From Dechloromonas hankyongensis (GTDB lineage: Bacteria; Pseudomonadota; Gammaproteobacteria; Burkholderiales; Rhodocyclaceae): a stretch of 64,000 bases of DNA. The stretch covers positions 992,001-1,056,000 of the forward strand of contig NZ_JAKLTN010000001.1 of the NCBI RefSeq assembly GCF_022012295.1. The letters are read 5' to 3'. Of this stretch, positions 40,102 through 49,372 are shown piece after piece. Position 1 is the stretch's first letter, and the number at the start of each line of letters is the position of its first letter. The translations under genes were made by a program, and so were the position numbers. Below the pieces are notes generated by a model, which saw only the letters and a list, made by a program, of their open reading frames with translations, did no database searches and had not been told where the DNA came from.

Positions 40102-41982
40102 TTAGAGCAGGAAGCGGCCAACCAGTGCGTTAAGTCGCTGTGACAAGGCGCTTAGCTGGTTCACGGTCCGCGTCGCCGACTGCACAGCCTCGTCGGTATC
40201 CATCGACATGCGGTTGGCGAGTTCGGCGGCGCGGGCCATGTCGGTGGTGGCGGCCGACTGCTCGCGGGTGGCATCGGCAATGTCGCGGATCGACTCGATG
40301 AGGCTGGCGACATCGGTCTGGATGCTGCCGATCTGGCTGGCCACGGCATGCGAAGACTCGACCCCGGCATGAACCGAGCGTTGGGTCTGGCTCATGCCGG
40401 AAAGCGCCGACTGGATTTCGCCATGGGTCGATTCGATCAGACTGCCGATTTCCACCGTTGCCTTGGCTGTCCGCTCGGCCAGCTTGCGTACCTCATCGGC
40501 GACCACGGCAAAGCCGCGTCCGGCTTCACCCGCGCGCGCCGCCTCGATCGCGGCATTGAGGGCAAGCAGGTTGGTCTGGTCGGCAATGTCGCGAATGACG
40601 CCGATGATGGCATTCATTTCAGTCGAGCGCCGGCCCAGCCCGCCGAGCGTCGACGACAGTTGCTCGACTTCGCTGGCGATATGCCGGATACCGGTGGCGA
40701 GTGCGGTGACGGCCTCGGCGGATTGTCGGGAAACCCGGCCGGTCTGCACGGCGATCGCCTCGCCCGAGCTGGCATTGTCGGCGATGTGGTTGATACTGAC
40801 GGTGATCTGTTCGATGGTCGCCGCCGTCGAACTCGATGCTTCGGCCTGGCGTTCCGAATCGGCCGAAACCTTGCGCGTCAGGTCGTTGAGCGAAGACAGT
40901 TCGGCGTGCAGGGTGTCGGCATTTTCGCGGACTTCAATGAACATCTTGCGCAGGCTATCGATGAAACGATTGAAAGCCTCGGCGGTTTGGCCGATTTCGT
41001 CGCTGCTGTCGACATTGAGGCGGCGGGTCAGATCGCCTTGGCCGGTAGAGATTTCGAGCAAGGCGTCGCGCAGTCGGGTGACGCCACCGAGCAGACGGTT
41101 CAGCGCGTAGCTGGCGAACAGCACGCCGCCAAGACCGATGGCCAGCCCGGCGATGCTCAGCGTGGCGATCAGCGAATTGAGCGGCGAGAGTATGGTCTCC
41201 TTGTCGATGACGCTGCCCAGTACCCAGTCGGAACCGGGGACTGGCGAGAGATCGACATAGGCCGTCCGGCCATCGATCTGCATCTCCTGCAGGCGGGTAT
41301 TGTCACTGGCCAGGGCCAGTTGGGCGGTGTCGAAGCCGGGCATGATTTCGCCGACCGGCTTCAGCACGGCATCCGCTTTCGGATGCGCGACGATCTTGCC
41401 GTCGCGAGTGGCCAGGAAGGCAAGGCCATTGCCGCGCAGGCGGATGCCGGCCACGACGGAGCTCACTTCTTCGAGCACGACATCGCCACCGGCCACGCCG
41501 ATCTGCTGCCCCTGGCGCAGGATCGGGCTGGCCACGGTAATGCCCAGTTTCTTCGTGCTGGCAAAGACATAGGGGGCGGTAACCACGGTTGCCCGGGCCT
41601 CGCCGGCCAGTTTGTACCATGGGCGGGCCGTCGGGTCATACCCTTCCGGCGGGCGTTTGTCGGTCAGGTGGTAGAGCATGCGTTTGTCGGCGTAGCCGGC
41701 GAAGGTTTGCTCGAAGCGGCCGGCCTCCTTGCCTTGTATCAGCGCTGGTCGCGGCTCGTCGACTTCGCCGGCGCGGGCAGCTGCAGCGGCAATGACGTCG
41801 CGACGCTGGGTCAGCCACTGGGCGATGGCGTGCCGATTGCCGCTGATCGCGGCATTCAGCTCGTCTTCAACGCCGGCCAGAATCTCGCTGCGCATCCGTT
41901 GGTAGGATAGGCTGGCGAGCAGCCCGATGGTAATGGCGATGAGGACGCTGACAAAAACGAGCAGACGTTTCTTGAGTGACAT
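40102..41982 (-). CDS. Methyl-accepting chemotaxis protein with dCache sensor
   Basis: A 626-residue chemoreceptor. The first transmembrane helix is at about residues 8-28 and the second near 270-292; between them lies a double-Cache ligand-binding domain ([10 protein letters not shown] and [17 protein letters not shown] are typical). HAMP and signalling domains follow, with the tip segment [20 protein letters not shown]. It has a sigma-54 promoter at 42036-42051 and its own terminator. Proximity to the dicarboxylate genes makes C4-dicarboxylates or amino acids plausible ligands, but this is only inference. Confidence 0.93.
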   Translation of the reverse strand: MSLKKRLLVFVSVLIAITIGLLASLSYQRMRSEILAGVEDELNAAISGNRHAIAQWLTQRRDVIAAAAARAGEVDEPRPALIQGKEAGRFEQTFAGYADKRMLYHLTDKRPPEGYDPTARPWYKLAGEARATVVTAPYVFASTKKLGITVASPILRQGQQIGVAGGDVVLEEVSSVVAGIRLRGNGLAFLATRDGKIVAHPKADAVLKPVGEIMPGFDTAQLALASDNTRLQEMQIDGRTAYVDLSPVPGSDWVLGSVIDKETILSPLNSLIATLSIAGLAIGLGGVLFASYALNRLLGGVTRLRDALLEISTGQGDLTRRLNVDSSDEIGQTAEAFNRFIDSLRKMFIEVRENADTLHAELSSLNDLTRKVSADSERQAEASSSTAATIEQITVSINHIADNASSGEAIAVQTGRVSRQSAEAVTALATGIRHIASEVEQLSSTLGGLGRRSTEMNAIIGVIRDIADQTNLLALNAAIEAARAGEAGRGFAVVADEVRKLAERTAKATVEIGSLIESTHGEIQSALSGMSQTQRSVHAGVESSHAVASQIGSIQTDVASLIESIRDIADATREQSAATTDMARAAELANRMSMDTDEAVQSATRTVNQLSALSQRLNALVGRFLL

Positions 41983-42035
41983 GTAATGAACTTTCTCTGC
42001 GGGCGTCCGGTGGCGGACACTGGGGAAAGGTTTAA

Positions 42036-42051
42036 CGCAAGCGCTGTGCCA
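42036..42051 (-). promoter_or_regulatory. Sigma-54 promoter of the dCache chemoreceptor gene
   Basis: On the minus strand the site reads TGGCAC-AGCGC-TTGCG, with the GG and GC exactly 10 bases apart. Predicted start of transcription is near 42024, about 42 bases before the ATG. It matches the consensus as well as the aspA promoter does. Confidence 0.82.
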
Positions 42052-42256
42052 AGTTTGTTGTTTTCGTCAAATAAATGAATTTATTGGTGTTTGTGGTGAC
42101 TCATGGCTGGGAAGTCTGCCGGGTTTCCGGCATTCAGGCCTGCTCGGCTGTTCGGGAAACCGAATGGAGGAGCCGACTTGGTCGGGCCAGGGCGTCGGCG
42201 CCGGCAAACCTGCTAAACTTTCCCCCTCCGCTGCAATGCAACAAAACCAAACAAAA

Positions 42257-43465
42257 ATGTCCCCCCCCACTGATCGCATGAGCCCCGAGGAACGCCGCGC
42301 CGGCGCTTCGCTGGCTTCCATCTTCGCCTTGCGCATGCTCGGCCTGTTCCTGATCCTGCCGGTCTTTTCGGTGTATGCGAAAACCCTCCCCGGGGGCGAC
42401 AACCTGGCGCTGGTCGGTTTCGCGCTGGGCGCCTATGGCCTGACCCAGGCCGTGTTCCAGATTCCCTACGGCATCGCTTCGGACATCTTCGGCCGCAAGC
42501 AGGTCATCGTCGTCGGCCTGCTCATCTTCGCGCTGGGCAGCTTTGTCGCCGCCTGGGCGCCGGACATGAACTGGATCATCGCCGGCCGCGTGCTGCAGGG
42601 CATGGGCGCCATTTCGGCGGCGGTGACGGCGCTGGCCGCCGACCTGACGCGCGAGGAACATCGCACCAAGGTGATGGCGATGATCGGTTCGTCGATCGGC
42701 CTGGTCTTCGCACTGTCGCTGGTCGGCGCGCCCATCCTTTACGGCTGGATCGGCATGTCCGGGCTGTTCGTCATGACCGGCGGGCTCGCCCTGGCGGCCA
42801 TCGGCCTGCTGCTCAAGGCGGTGCCGGCGGCGCCGGCGCCAGCCGGCCATGAAAAGCTGCCGCTGCGCCGGGTGGTTTTCGATCCCGATCTGCTGCGCCT
42901 GAATCTCGGTATCTTCGTGCTGCACATGGTGCAGATGGCCATGTTCGTCGTGCTGCCGCACGCCCTGGTCGATCATGGCGGGCTGGCCGCGGCCTCGCAC
43001 TGGAAGGTCTATCTGCCGGCCGTGCTGGTCTCCTTCGCCATCATGGTGCCGGCGATCATCGCCGCCGAGCGCAAGGACAAGATGCGCCCGGTCTTCATCG
43101 CCGCCGTCGGCCTGCTGGTCGTCGTCCAGGCTGGCCTGTATGTGTTGCACGAAAGCCTGTGGTCGCTCGCCTTCTGGCTGCTGCTTTTCTTCGTCGCCTT
43201 CAATGTGCTGGAAGCCACGTTGCCATCGCTGGTCTCGCGTACCGCGCCGCCGGCGGCCAAAGGCGCTGCCCTGGGCGTTTACAACACGACCCAGGCGATG
43301 GGGCTTTTCATCGGCGGCGCGTTGGGCGGATATATTGCGCAGCATTTCGGCGATAATGCTGTTTTTGCTGCGTGTACCGGTCTGGTCCTGATCTGGCTGG
43401 CGGTGGCGAATACCATGAATTTTCCGCAACGGCGCCAACCGGCCGGGGCGGCACAAACTGTTTAG
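42257..43465 (+). CDS. MFS transporter, drug-efflux/YajR-like
   Basis: A 402-residue major facilitator with twelve predicted helices. The loop between helices 2 and 3 reads GIASDIFGRKQVIV (motif A), and GRVLQGMGAISAAVTAL is motif B, as in proton-coupled exporters. Upstream in-frame ATG codons at 42164 and 42236 exist; none has a ribosome binding site, and I prefer 42257 because the helix-proximal sequence starts soon after. It ends 12 bases before ssb on the same strand. In many betaproteobacteria this MFS gene lies between uvrA and ssb; here uvrA is 32 kb away. Substrate unknown. Confidence 0.88.
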   Translation: MSPPTDRMSPEERRAGASLASIFALRMLGLFLILPVFSVYAKTLPGGDNLALVGFALGAYGLTQAVFQIPYGIASDIFGRKQVIVVGLLIFALGSFVAAWAPDMNWIIAGRVLQGMGAISAAVTALAADLTREEHRTKVMAMIGSSIGLVFALSLVGAPILYGWIGMSGLFVMTGGLALAAIGLLLKAVPAAPAPAGHEKLPLRRVVFDPDLLRLNLGIFVLHMVQMAMFVVLPHALVDHGGLAAASHWKVYLPAVLVSFAIMVPAIIAAERKDKMRPVFIAAVGLLVVVQAGLYVLHESLWSLAFWLLLFFVAFNVLEATLPSLVSRTAPPAAKGAALGVYNTTQAMGLFIGGALGGYIAQHFGDNAVFAACTGLVLIWLAVANTMNFPQRRQPAGAAQTV

Positions 43466-43477
43466 GAGACATAGGCA

Positions 43478-43945
43478 ATGGCATCGGTAAACAAGGTCAT
43501 TCTCGTCGGCAACCTGGGCCGCGACCCGGAAGTACGCTACACCGCCAGCGGTGACGCGATGTGCAACCTGAGCGTGGCGACGACCGACAACTGGCGCGAC
43601 AAGGCCACCGGCGAACGCAAGGAAGTGACCGAGTGGCATCGCGTCTCCTTCTTCGGCAAGACCGCCGAAGTGTGCGGCCAGTACCTGAAGAAGGGCTCGC
43701 AGATCTACGTCGAAGGCAGCCTGCGCACCCGCAAGTGGACCGACAAGGACGGCCAGGAAAAATACACCACCGAAATCCGCGGCGACGCCATGCAGATGCT
43801 GGGCGGCCGTCAAGGCATGGGCGCCCCGGCCGGCGGCGGTGGTGGCGGTGGCGGCTACGACGAGCCGACCGACTACTCCCCGGCGCCGCCGAAGAACAAG
43901 CCGAAGCCCTCGTTCGACGATCTGGGCGACGATATCCCGTTCTGA
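43478..43945 (+). CDS. ssb: Single-stranded DNA-binding protein
   Basis: A 155-residue SSB that coats single-stranded DNA in replication, repair and recombination. The OB fold is recognisable from [18 protein letters not shown] and [29 protein letters not shown] Gly-rich linker (about residues 115-127) leads to the acidic tip DDIPF that docks partner proteins. AGGAGA precedes the ATG. It follows the MFS gene by 12 bases and is probably transcribed with it. No LexA box is seen directly upstream. Confidence 0.96.
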   Translation: MASVNKVILVGNLGRDPEVRYTASGDAMCNLSVATTDNWRDKATGERKEVTEWHRVSFFGKTAEVCGQYLKKGSQIYVEGSLRTRKWTDKDGQEKYTTEIRGDAMQMLGGRQGMGAPAGGGGGGGGYDEPTDYSPAPPKNKPKPSFDDLGDDIPF

Positions 43946-43956
43946 TCGCGCCGGTG

Positions 43957-43980
43957 ACCGGGAACGGCGTCGTTCCCGGT
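43957..43980 (+). terminator. Hairpin after ssb
   Basis: ACCGGGAACG and CGTTCCCGGT form a perfect 10-bp stem with a GCGT loop, 12 bases after the ssb stop codon. There is no T tract, so it may be an attenuating or mRNA-stabilising hairpin rather than a full terminator. Confidence 0.45.
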
Positions 43981-44011
43981 GGCATTCGCCTTACTGCCCA
44001 AGGGTACAAGC

Positions 44012-44860
44012 ATGACCAACGCCGTTACCTTCAAGATACTCGAAGACATCGCCCGCGATCTGTCGAGCGACGAGATCACTTTCCCGACCTTTCTCGACAT
44101 CACCTTCCAGGTCCGTTCGGCCCTGAAGGACCCCAATCTCAGCGTCGAGCAACTGGCCAAGCTGGTCGGCGCCGAGCCGCTGATGAGTGCTAAGATCATC
44201 CGCATGTCGAATTCGGTGGCCTTGAATCCGAGCGGGCGCGAGATCGCCGACGTGAAGAGCGCCATCGTCCGGGTCGGTATGGAAGCGGTGCGCACCGTTT
44301 CCTTCGCGGTGGCCATGGAGCAACTGCTCAAGTCGAAGCAGATGCAGCCCTTCGAGAACCTGTCGCAGCGCCTGTGGGAGCACACCTCGCACGTCGCCGC
44401 GCTGTGCCGCGTATTGGCCCGCAAGCTGGCCAAGATCAATGGCGACGAAGCGATGTTCAGCGGCCTGGTGCATGACCTCGGCGTCTTCTACCTGATGTCG
44501 CGGGCGGCCAATTTCCCCGAACTGGTCAATGACAAGGCCGAATTGCACGCCCTGCTCGTTGGCTGGCACGACAATATCGGCCACGCGCTGCTGTCGGCCC
44601 TCGGTTCGCCGGAGTCGGTACTGGAAGCGGTGCGCGACCACGAAACCGATCGCGAGATCAGCACCGTCAGCAATCTGTCGGATGTGCTCTACGTCGCCAA
44701 CAAGATCGCCAACCGCAGTTCGTGCTGGCGCGATCCGGAACTCGACGGCGCGGTCGATACCTCGGTGCTCGATACCTTGTTCGACGCCGAAACGCTGGCC
44801 GAAATCATCGACGAGTCGGAAGAGGAAGTGCAGTCGCTGAAGGCCGCGTTGGGCGGCTGA
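44012..44860 (+). CDS. HDOD-domain signalling protein
   Basis: A 282-residue cytoplasmic protein. Residues about 20-215 form an HDOD domain, an HD-like helical fold common in bacterial signalling, with LVGAEPLMSAKIIRMSNS and VHDLGVFYLMSR as recognisable segments. There is no attached GGDEF, EAL or receiver domain. The start at 44012 is preferred over 43979 because AAGGG lies nine bases upstream. HDOD proteins often act in c-di-GMP, motility or stress pathways; no enzymatic role can be claimed here. Confidence 0.85.
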   Translation: MTNAVTFKILEDIARDLSSDEITFPTFLDITFQVRSALKDPNLSVEQLAKLVGAEPLMSAKIIRMSNSVALNPSGREIADVKSAIVRVGMEAVRTVSFAVAMEQLLKSKQMQPFENLSQRLWEHTSHVAALCRVLARKLAKINGDEAMFSGLVHDLGVFYLMSRAANFPELVNDKAELHALLVGWHDNIGHALLSALGSPESVLEAVRDHETDREISTVSNLSDVLYVANKIANRSSCWRDPELDGAVDTSVLDTLFDAETLAEIIDESEEEVQSLKAALGG

Positions 44861-45020
44861 ACGCCGGAGCGGCAAACATGCCGATAGCCGGCCACGAAAC
44901 GCAACGCGGGGGCGTGCGTTTGGAGTATGTGGCCGGTGCCCCGGCAGGGCGTCCAGCCGGCGCCTTAAAACCGGCATTGGGAGCGGCTCAAACAGAAAGC
45001 CGCCCGTTGAGGGTACAGTC

Positions 45021-46913
45021 ATGAGCAGTCAACACTCTTCCGCAGAGGTCACCGGCCAGCGCTTCGCTGCGCTGGCGCTGGCGGCACTCGGGGTCGTCTA
45101 CGGCGATATCGGGACCAGCCCGCTCTACGCGGTGAAGGAGGTCTTTGCCGGCAATCACCCGATTCCGGTCACCGTCGCCAATATCTACGGCAGCCTGTCG
45201 CTGTTCTTCTGGGCGCTGGTCATCGTCGTTTCGGTCAAATACGTCACCTTCATCATGCGCGCTGACAACCGCGGCGAAGGCGGCATCATGGCGCTGATCG
45301 CCCTGGCCCTGCATACGGTGCAGGACAAGCCGCACCACGCCCGGTGGATCATGATCGTCGGCGTGCTCGGCGCCGCGATGTTCTACGGCGACGGCATGGT
45401 GACGCCGGCCATTTCCGTGCTGTCGGCGGTCGAGGGGCTGGAGGTCGGGGCGCCGGCACTGCACGCCTTCGTGATCCCGATCACCATCGTCGTGTTGTTC
45501 ATCCTGTTCTTCGTCCAGAAAAGCGGCACGGCCGTGGTCGGCGCCTTCTTCGGGCCGGTCATGCTGCTGTGGTTCACCACCCTGGCCACGCTGGGCGCGA
45601 TCAATATCGTCGATCACCCGGCCATCCTGAGTGCGCTCAACCCGCTGTACGGCCTCGAGTTCCTGCTCGCCAACAAGGCCATGTCGCTGATGGCCATGGG
45701 CAACGTCGTGCTGGCGGTGACCGGGGCCGAAGCGTTGTATGCCGACATGGGACATTTCGGCCGCAAGCCGATTTCGCGCACCTGGTTCCTGTTCGTGCTG
45801 CCGGCGCTGGTCCTCAATTACTTCGGCCAGGGGGCGCTGATCCTGGGCGACCCGGAAGCAGCCAAGAACCCCTTCTTCCTGTCTGCGCCGGAATGGGCGC
45901 TCTATCCGCTCATCGGGCTGGCCACTCTGGCCACCGTCATCGCTTCGCAGGCGGTCATTTCCGGCGCCTTCTCGGTGACCCGCCAAGCCATGCAGCTCGG
46001 TTTCGTGCCGCGCATGGAAGTGCAGCACACCTCCGAGAAGGAACAGGGGCAGATCTACCTGCCGGCGGTCAATTGGGGCCTGATGGTCGCCGTGATGATC
46101 CTCGTGCTCGGCTTCAAGTCGTCGAACAACCTGGCTGCCGCCTACGGCATCGCGGTGACCGGCGACATGGTGATCACCTCGGTGCTGGCCACCGTCGTCG
46201 TCGCCAAGGTGTGGAAATGGGGCTGGATCAGGGCCGGCCTGATCTTCGCCTGCTTCCTATCGGTCGAACTGGTTTTCCTCACCGCCAATATTCTGAAAAT
46301 CCCCGATGGCGGCTGGTTCCCGCTCGTCGCCGGGATGGCCATCTTCGTCCTGATGACGACCTGGAAGCGCGGCCGCCAACTGCTGGCCGACCGCCTGAAG
46401 GGCGAGCGCCTGGAGCTGATGATGTTCCTCGATTCGCTGGCCTCGTCGATGCCGACGCGGGTGGCTGGCACCGCCGTCTTCCTCAACGCCGACCCCAAGG
46501 GCGTGCCGCATGCCCTGTTGCACAACCTGATGCACAACAAGGTGCTGCACGAGCGGGTGGTGCTCGTTTCGGTGCAGATTTTCGACGTTCCTTATGTGCC
46601 GGACATCGACCGCGTCGAAGTGCGCCAATTGAAGGAGAACTTCTGGAGCGTCATCGTCCAGTACGGTTTCAAGGACGAGCCGGACATACCGGAGGCCATG
46701 GCGCTGTGTGCGGATGCCGGGCTGGAGTTCAGCCAGCTCGAGACCTCCTACTTCATCGGACGGGAAACGCTGATTCCGCGCCTCGGTTCGGAAATGGCAT
46801 TCTGGCGGGAAAAGATTTTCGTCGCCATGTTTCGCAATGGCGGCTCGGCGACGGCCTTCTTCAATATCCCGAGCAACCGCGTCGTCGAACTCGGCACTCA
46901 GGTCGTGCTTTAG
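45021..46913 (+). CDS. kup: Low-affinity potassium uptake protein
   Basis: A 630-residue potassium:proton symporter of the KUP/HAK family. The family opening LALAALGVVYGDIGTSPLYA is intact, with twelve transmembrane helices to about residue 430 and a cytoplasmic C-terminal domain of about 180 residues. Other hallmarks are GEGGIMALIALAL and GDGMVTPAISVLSAVEGLEV. It is monocistronic; a 160-base gap separates it from the HDOD gene, and the next gene is convergent. Confidence 0.94.
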   Translation: MSSQHSSAEVTGQRFAALALAALGVVYGDIGTSPLYAVKEVFAGNHPIPVTVANIYGSLSLFFWALVIVVSVKYVTFIMRADNRGEGGIMALIALALHTVQDKPHHARWIMIVGVLGAAMFYGDGMVTPAISVLSAVEGLEVGAPALHAFVIPITIVVLFILFFVQKSGTAVVGAFFGPVMLLWFTTLATLGAINIVDHPAILSALNPLYGLEFLLANKAMSLMAMGNVVLAVTGAEALYADMGHFGRKPISRTWFLFVLPALVLNYFGQGALILGDPEAAKNPFFLSAPEWALYPLIGLATLATVIASQAVISGAFSVTRQAMQLGFVPRMEVQHTSEKEQGQIYLPAVNWGLMVAVMILVLGFKSSNNLAAAYGIAVTGDMVITSVLATVVVAKVWKWGWIRAGLIFACFLSVELVFLTANILKIPDGGWFPLVAGMAIFVLMTTWKRGRQLLADRLKGERLELMMFLDSLASSMPTRVAGTAVFLNADPKGVPHALLHNLMHNKVLHERVVLVSVQIFDVPYVPDIDRVEVRQLKENFWSVIVQYGFKDEPDIPEAMALCADAGLEFSQLETSYFIGRETLIPRLGSEMAFWREKIFVAMFRNGGSATAFFNIPSNRVVELGTQVVL

Positions 46914-46949
46914 GGCGGCTTCGCCGTCCTTCCTCCTGTAGCTGCCGCC

Positions 46950-47372
46950 CTAACCCGAGCACGCGGCGTAGTTCAGGGCGACGCCGACGTAGGCCCACTG
47001 GTCGTAGGTGCGCAGATAGGCGTTCTGGGCGCGATAGGCCTGCGCCTCGGTGCGCAGGGTGGCCTTGCAGTCGGCGTACATCCCGTTGCCGAACTGCCGA
47101 TGCTGCAGGACATGGACGATTTCGTGCAGCAGGAAGGAATGGTCGAGCGGCTGTTCGAGATCCAGCGTGTCGCGATACAGAATGCGGTAGTGCAGCGCGT
47201 CGAAATAGGCGGCGATGCCGCGGCAGCCATTGCCGCCGTCCGGGCACACCTGGCGTTCGAGTTCGCTGGGCGCCAACGCAACGAAAGACGGCAGTTCCTC
47301 AACCGCCACCGGCGGCAGGCCGGTGATGCGGGCGGCAGCGACAAGCAGGAAAGCGATCAGCGTGGTGTCCAT
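46950..47372 (-). CDS. Small exported protein with HEIVH zinc-peptidase-like motif
   Basis: A 140-residue protein with an N-terminal hydrophobic signal (residues 3-15). HEIVH at 83-87 matches the HExxH zinc-binding motif, and a Glu about 25 residues later (RTEAQAYRAQ) could be the third ligand, as in minimal gluzincin-like proteins. Four cysteines flank the motif. GGGAG precedes the ATG. Resembles small DUF6647-like putative metallopeptidases, but this is recalled from motif shape only. Neighbours (kup, rfaE2) give no functional hint. Confidence 0.65.
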   Translation of the reverse strand: MDTTLIAFLLVAAARITGLPPVAVEELPSFVALAPSELERQVCPDGGNGCRGIAAYFDALHYRILYRDTLDLEQPLDHSFLLHEIVHVLQHRQFGNGMYADCKATLRTEAQAYRAQNAYLRTYDQWAYVGVALNYAACSG

Positions 47373-47466
47373 GGCGAACTCCCATCCCGGCAGTCCGCAG
47401 ACTGCCCATGACGGGTAGATCGCCGGGGCCGCGGTTCGTTCCGCGCCTAGTTCCTTTGGCGCACGG

Positions 47467-47955
47467 TTACAGGCGGCGGATCTTGTCGAGCAGCGCCGTC
47501 GTCGATTTCTGGTGGATGAAGGGGATCGAATGTACCGTACCGCCCCAGCCGCGCACCTCGCTGCAGCCGACGATCTTGTCCACCGGCCAGTCGCCGCCCT
47601 TGACCAGGATTTCCGGCCGGCAGTCGAGGATGCGCTGGAGCGGCGTGTCTTCGTCGAACCAGGTGACCAGCGCCACGCAGCCGAGCGAAGCCATGACGGC
47701 GAGGCGGTCTTCCAGCGTATTGACCGGGCGGTCGTCGCCCTTGCCCAGGCGCTTGACCGAAGCGTCGCTGTTCAGGGCGACCACCATGCTGGTGCCCAGC
47801 GCGGCGGCCTGGGCCAGATAGGTGACATGGCCGCGGTGCAGGATGTCGAAGCAGCCGTTGGTGAACACCAGCGGGCGGGCCAGCTGGGCGGCGCGGGCGG
47901 CGAGCTGGTCCGGCGGGCAGATTTTGGTTTCGAAGTCGGGCAGGGCGTAGGACAT
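47467..47955 (-). CDS. rfaE2: D-glycero-beta-D-manno-heptose 1-phosphate adenylyltransferase
   Basis: A 162-residue nucleotidyltransferase that activates heptose-1-phosphate to ADP-heptose for the lipopolysaccharide inner core. The nucleotide-binding segment FTNGCFDILHRGHVTYL contains the HxGH motif, and EILVKGGDW and STTALLDKIRR are typical of this half of HldE. In this organism it is a stand-alone enzyme (HldC/RfaE2 form), without the RfaE1 kinase domain. No other heptose gene is adjacent, though the SIS protein at 52.2 kb is a possible relative of GmhA. Confidence 0.93.
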   Translation of the reverse strand: MSYALPDFETKICPPDQLAARAAQLARPLVFTNGCFDILHRGHVTYLAQAAALGTSMVVALNSDASVKRLGKGDDRPVNTLEDRLAVMASLGCVALVTWFDEDTPLQRILDCRPEILVKGGDWPVDKIVGCSEVRGWGGTVHSIPFIHQKSTTALLDKIRRL

Positions 47956-48045
47956 GGCTGGCAGATGAGTGGCAACAACCCGACATTTTAGTGCCTGTTC
48001 GCCGCGTCGGCACGAAAACGCGCGCCGGGCTGCGCCGACCGGCCA

Positions 48046-48357
48046 TCAGGCCGCGCTGCGAGCGATCAGGGCGTGGAGTTCCGGGTAGAAGGCGGGGCGG
48101 TTCCATTCGATCCGCCGCCCCATGCGCAGGGCCTCGTCCACCTCGCGCGCGGCCGGCGAATGCTCGAGCAGTATCGGAAAGTCGCGGCCGGCGTCGCACA
48201 CCTTGAAAATCTGCACCAGCACATGACTGCAGGCCCGGTAGTAATCGGCGTCGAGGCGGACGTTGCAGGCGCCGGCATCGCAGTCGTCAAGATAGGCGGC
48301 GGCCCGGCTGGCGGTGGCGGCAAGTGATTCGAGATCCAGTTGGCTGCAGTAGGTCAT
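48046..48357 (-). CDS. Small hypothetical protein
   Basis: A 103-residue cytoplasmic protein, start chosen at ATG 48357 because AAGGAG lies seven bases upstream (a longer frame to 48456 lacks a binding site). It is mostly helical by composition, with five cysteines (CSQ, DDCDAGACNV, ACSH, VCDAG), a high number for its size that might bind a metal. No family recognised. It lies between rfaE2 (90 bases downstream) and a divergent glutathione peroxidase gene. Confidence 0.65.
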   Translation of the reverse strand: MTYCSQLDLESLAATASRAAAYLDDCDAGACNVRLDADYYRACSHVLVQIFKVCDAGRDFPILLEHSPAAREVDEALRMGRRIEWNRPAFYPELHALIARSAA

Positions 48358-48685
48358 GGCGAAACTCCTTGGTGCGGAGAGCGGGAAATTCGCCGCTCCC
48401 GAGTCTAATAACGTCATTCCGTTGCAAAGGTTGAGCCTGGGGCGGCAATGAAACAAACAGATACAAAGCCGCTACCGGGCGTCAGGCCGGTTCGGTGCGG
48501 CGTGGGGCGAAACGAGGCCGACCGGCCGGTGGCAGGAGCGCTCGGTGGCAGGGCGGCTCGGTGAAGCTTTGGGTCGGTCCGTGAAACTTTTTCAAGGGCG
48601 GGCGAACGACACGGCGTCAGGACGGTCCATCGTTTGGGGCGGGCATGGCTGGCCCGTTGTCTGGAATACCATTGGAGAGTCGGCT
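48358..48685. other. 328-base divergent intergenic region
   Basis: This gap separates the small hypothetical gene (minus) from the glutathione peroxidase gene (plus). It holds both ribosome binding sites and a direct repeat around GGTGGCAG (about 48529-48551). I find no convincing -35/-10 or sigma-54 element and no coding frame with recognisable content. Confidence 0.5.
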
Positions 48686-49243
48686 ATGAACGCCATTCTG
48701 AAACGCTGGTTTTGCATTGCCGGCCTGATTGTGGCCAGCGTGCCGCCCGTCGCCGCGACGGCTGCCTGCCCGCCGCTGCTCGAACACACCTTCACCGGCC
48801 TGCAGGACGGCCAGCCATTGCCGCTCTGCCAATACGCCGGCAAGGTGATTCTGGTCGTCAATACCGCCAGCTATTGCGGCTTCACCTCGCAGTACGACGG
48901 CCTGGAAAAGCTGTATGCCCGGCTCAAGGACAAAGGGCTGGTGGTTCTCGGTTTTCCGTCCAACGACTTCGGCGAGCAGGAGCCGGGCAACAACAAGGAA
49001 ATCGCCGATTTCTGCCGCCTGACCTATGGCGTCGAGTTTCCGATGGTCGGCAAGACGGTGGTCAAGGGTAAATTGGCCAACCCGTTCTATCTGCGGCTGG
49101 CCGAAATCACCGGCAGCCGACCGAAGTGGAATTTCCACAAATACCTGATCAACCGCGATGCGACGCAGGTGGTGGCCTACACCAGCCTGACCAAGCCCGA
49201 TGACCCGGACCTGCTGAAGAAAATCGACGAATTCCTCCGCTAG
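48686..49243 (+). CDS. Exported glutathione peroxidase-family thiol peroxidase
   Basis: A 185-residue peroxidase with a Sec signal peptide (residues 1-25, cleavage near ATAA). The catalytic tetrad region is visible: NTASYCGFTSQY with peroxidatic Cys64 (not selenocysteine), then FPSNDFGEQEPG with the Gln, and KWNFHKYL with the Trp and Asn. Family members reduce hydrogen or lipid peroxides, usually using thioredoxin-type donors in bacteria. A periplasmic location is inferred from the signal. The ATG at 48686 follows GGAGAG; upstream in-frame codons are noncoding. Confidence 0.9.
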   Translation: MNAILKRWFCIAGLIVASVPPVAATAACPPLLEHTFTGLQDGQPLPLCQYAGKVILVVNTASYCGFTSQYDGLEKLYARLKDKGLVVLGFPSNDFGEQEPGNNKEIADFCRLTYGVEFPMVGKTVVKGKLANPFYLRLAEITGSRPKWNFHKYLINRDATQVVAYTSLTKPDDPDLLKKIDEFLR

Positions 49244-49258
49244 CGGCGGGGATTTGCC

Positions 49259-49323
49259 GTTCCCGCGACAGCGGGAACCTGGAAAAACCGTGGCATCTGG
49301 ATTCCCCCTTGCGCGGGAATGAC
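49259..49323. repeat. Intergenic palindromic repeat (GCGGGAA type)
   Basis: GTTCCCGC-GACA-GCGGGAAC forms an 8-bp stem, and 22 bases later ATTCCCCCTTGCGCGGGAATGAC is a related half. Elements of the form TTCCCGC-loop-GCGGGAATGAC are dispersed in many proteobacterial genomes. It sits between the glutathione peroxidase gene and the convergent potassium channel gene and may also help termination. Confidence 0.6.
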
Positions 49324-49372
49324 ACATAACGGAATGGAATTGCTGCTGGTTGCTGTCGGCCGGGCAAGCGGC

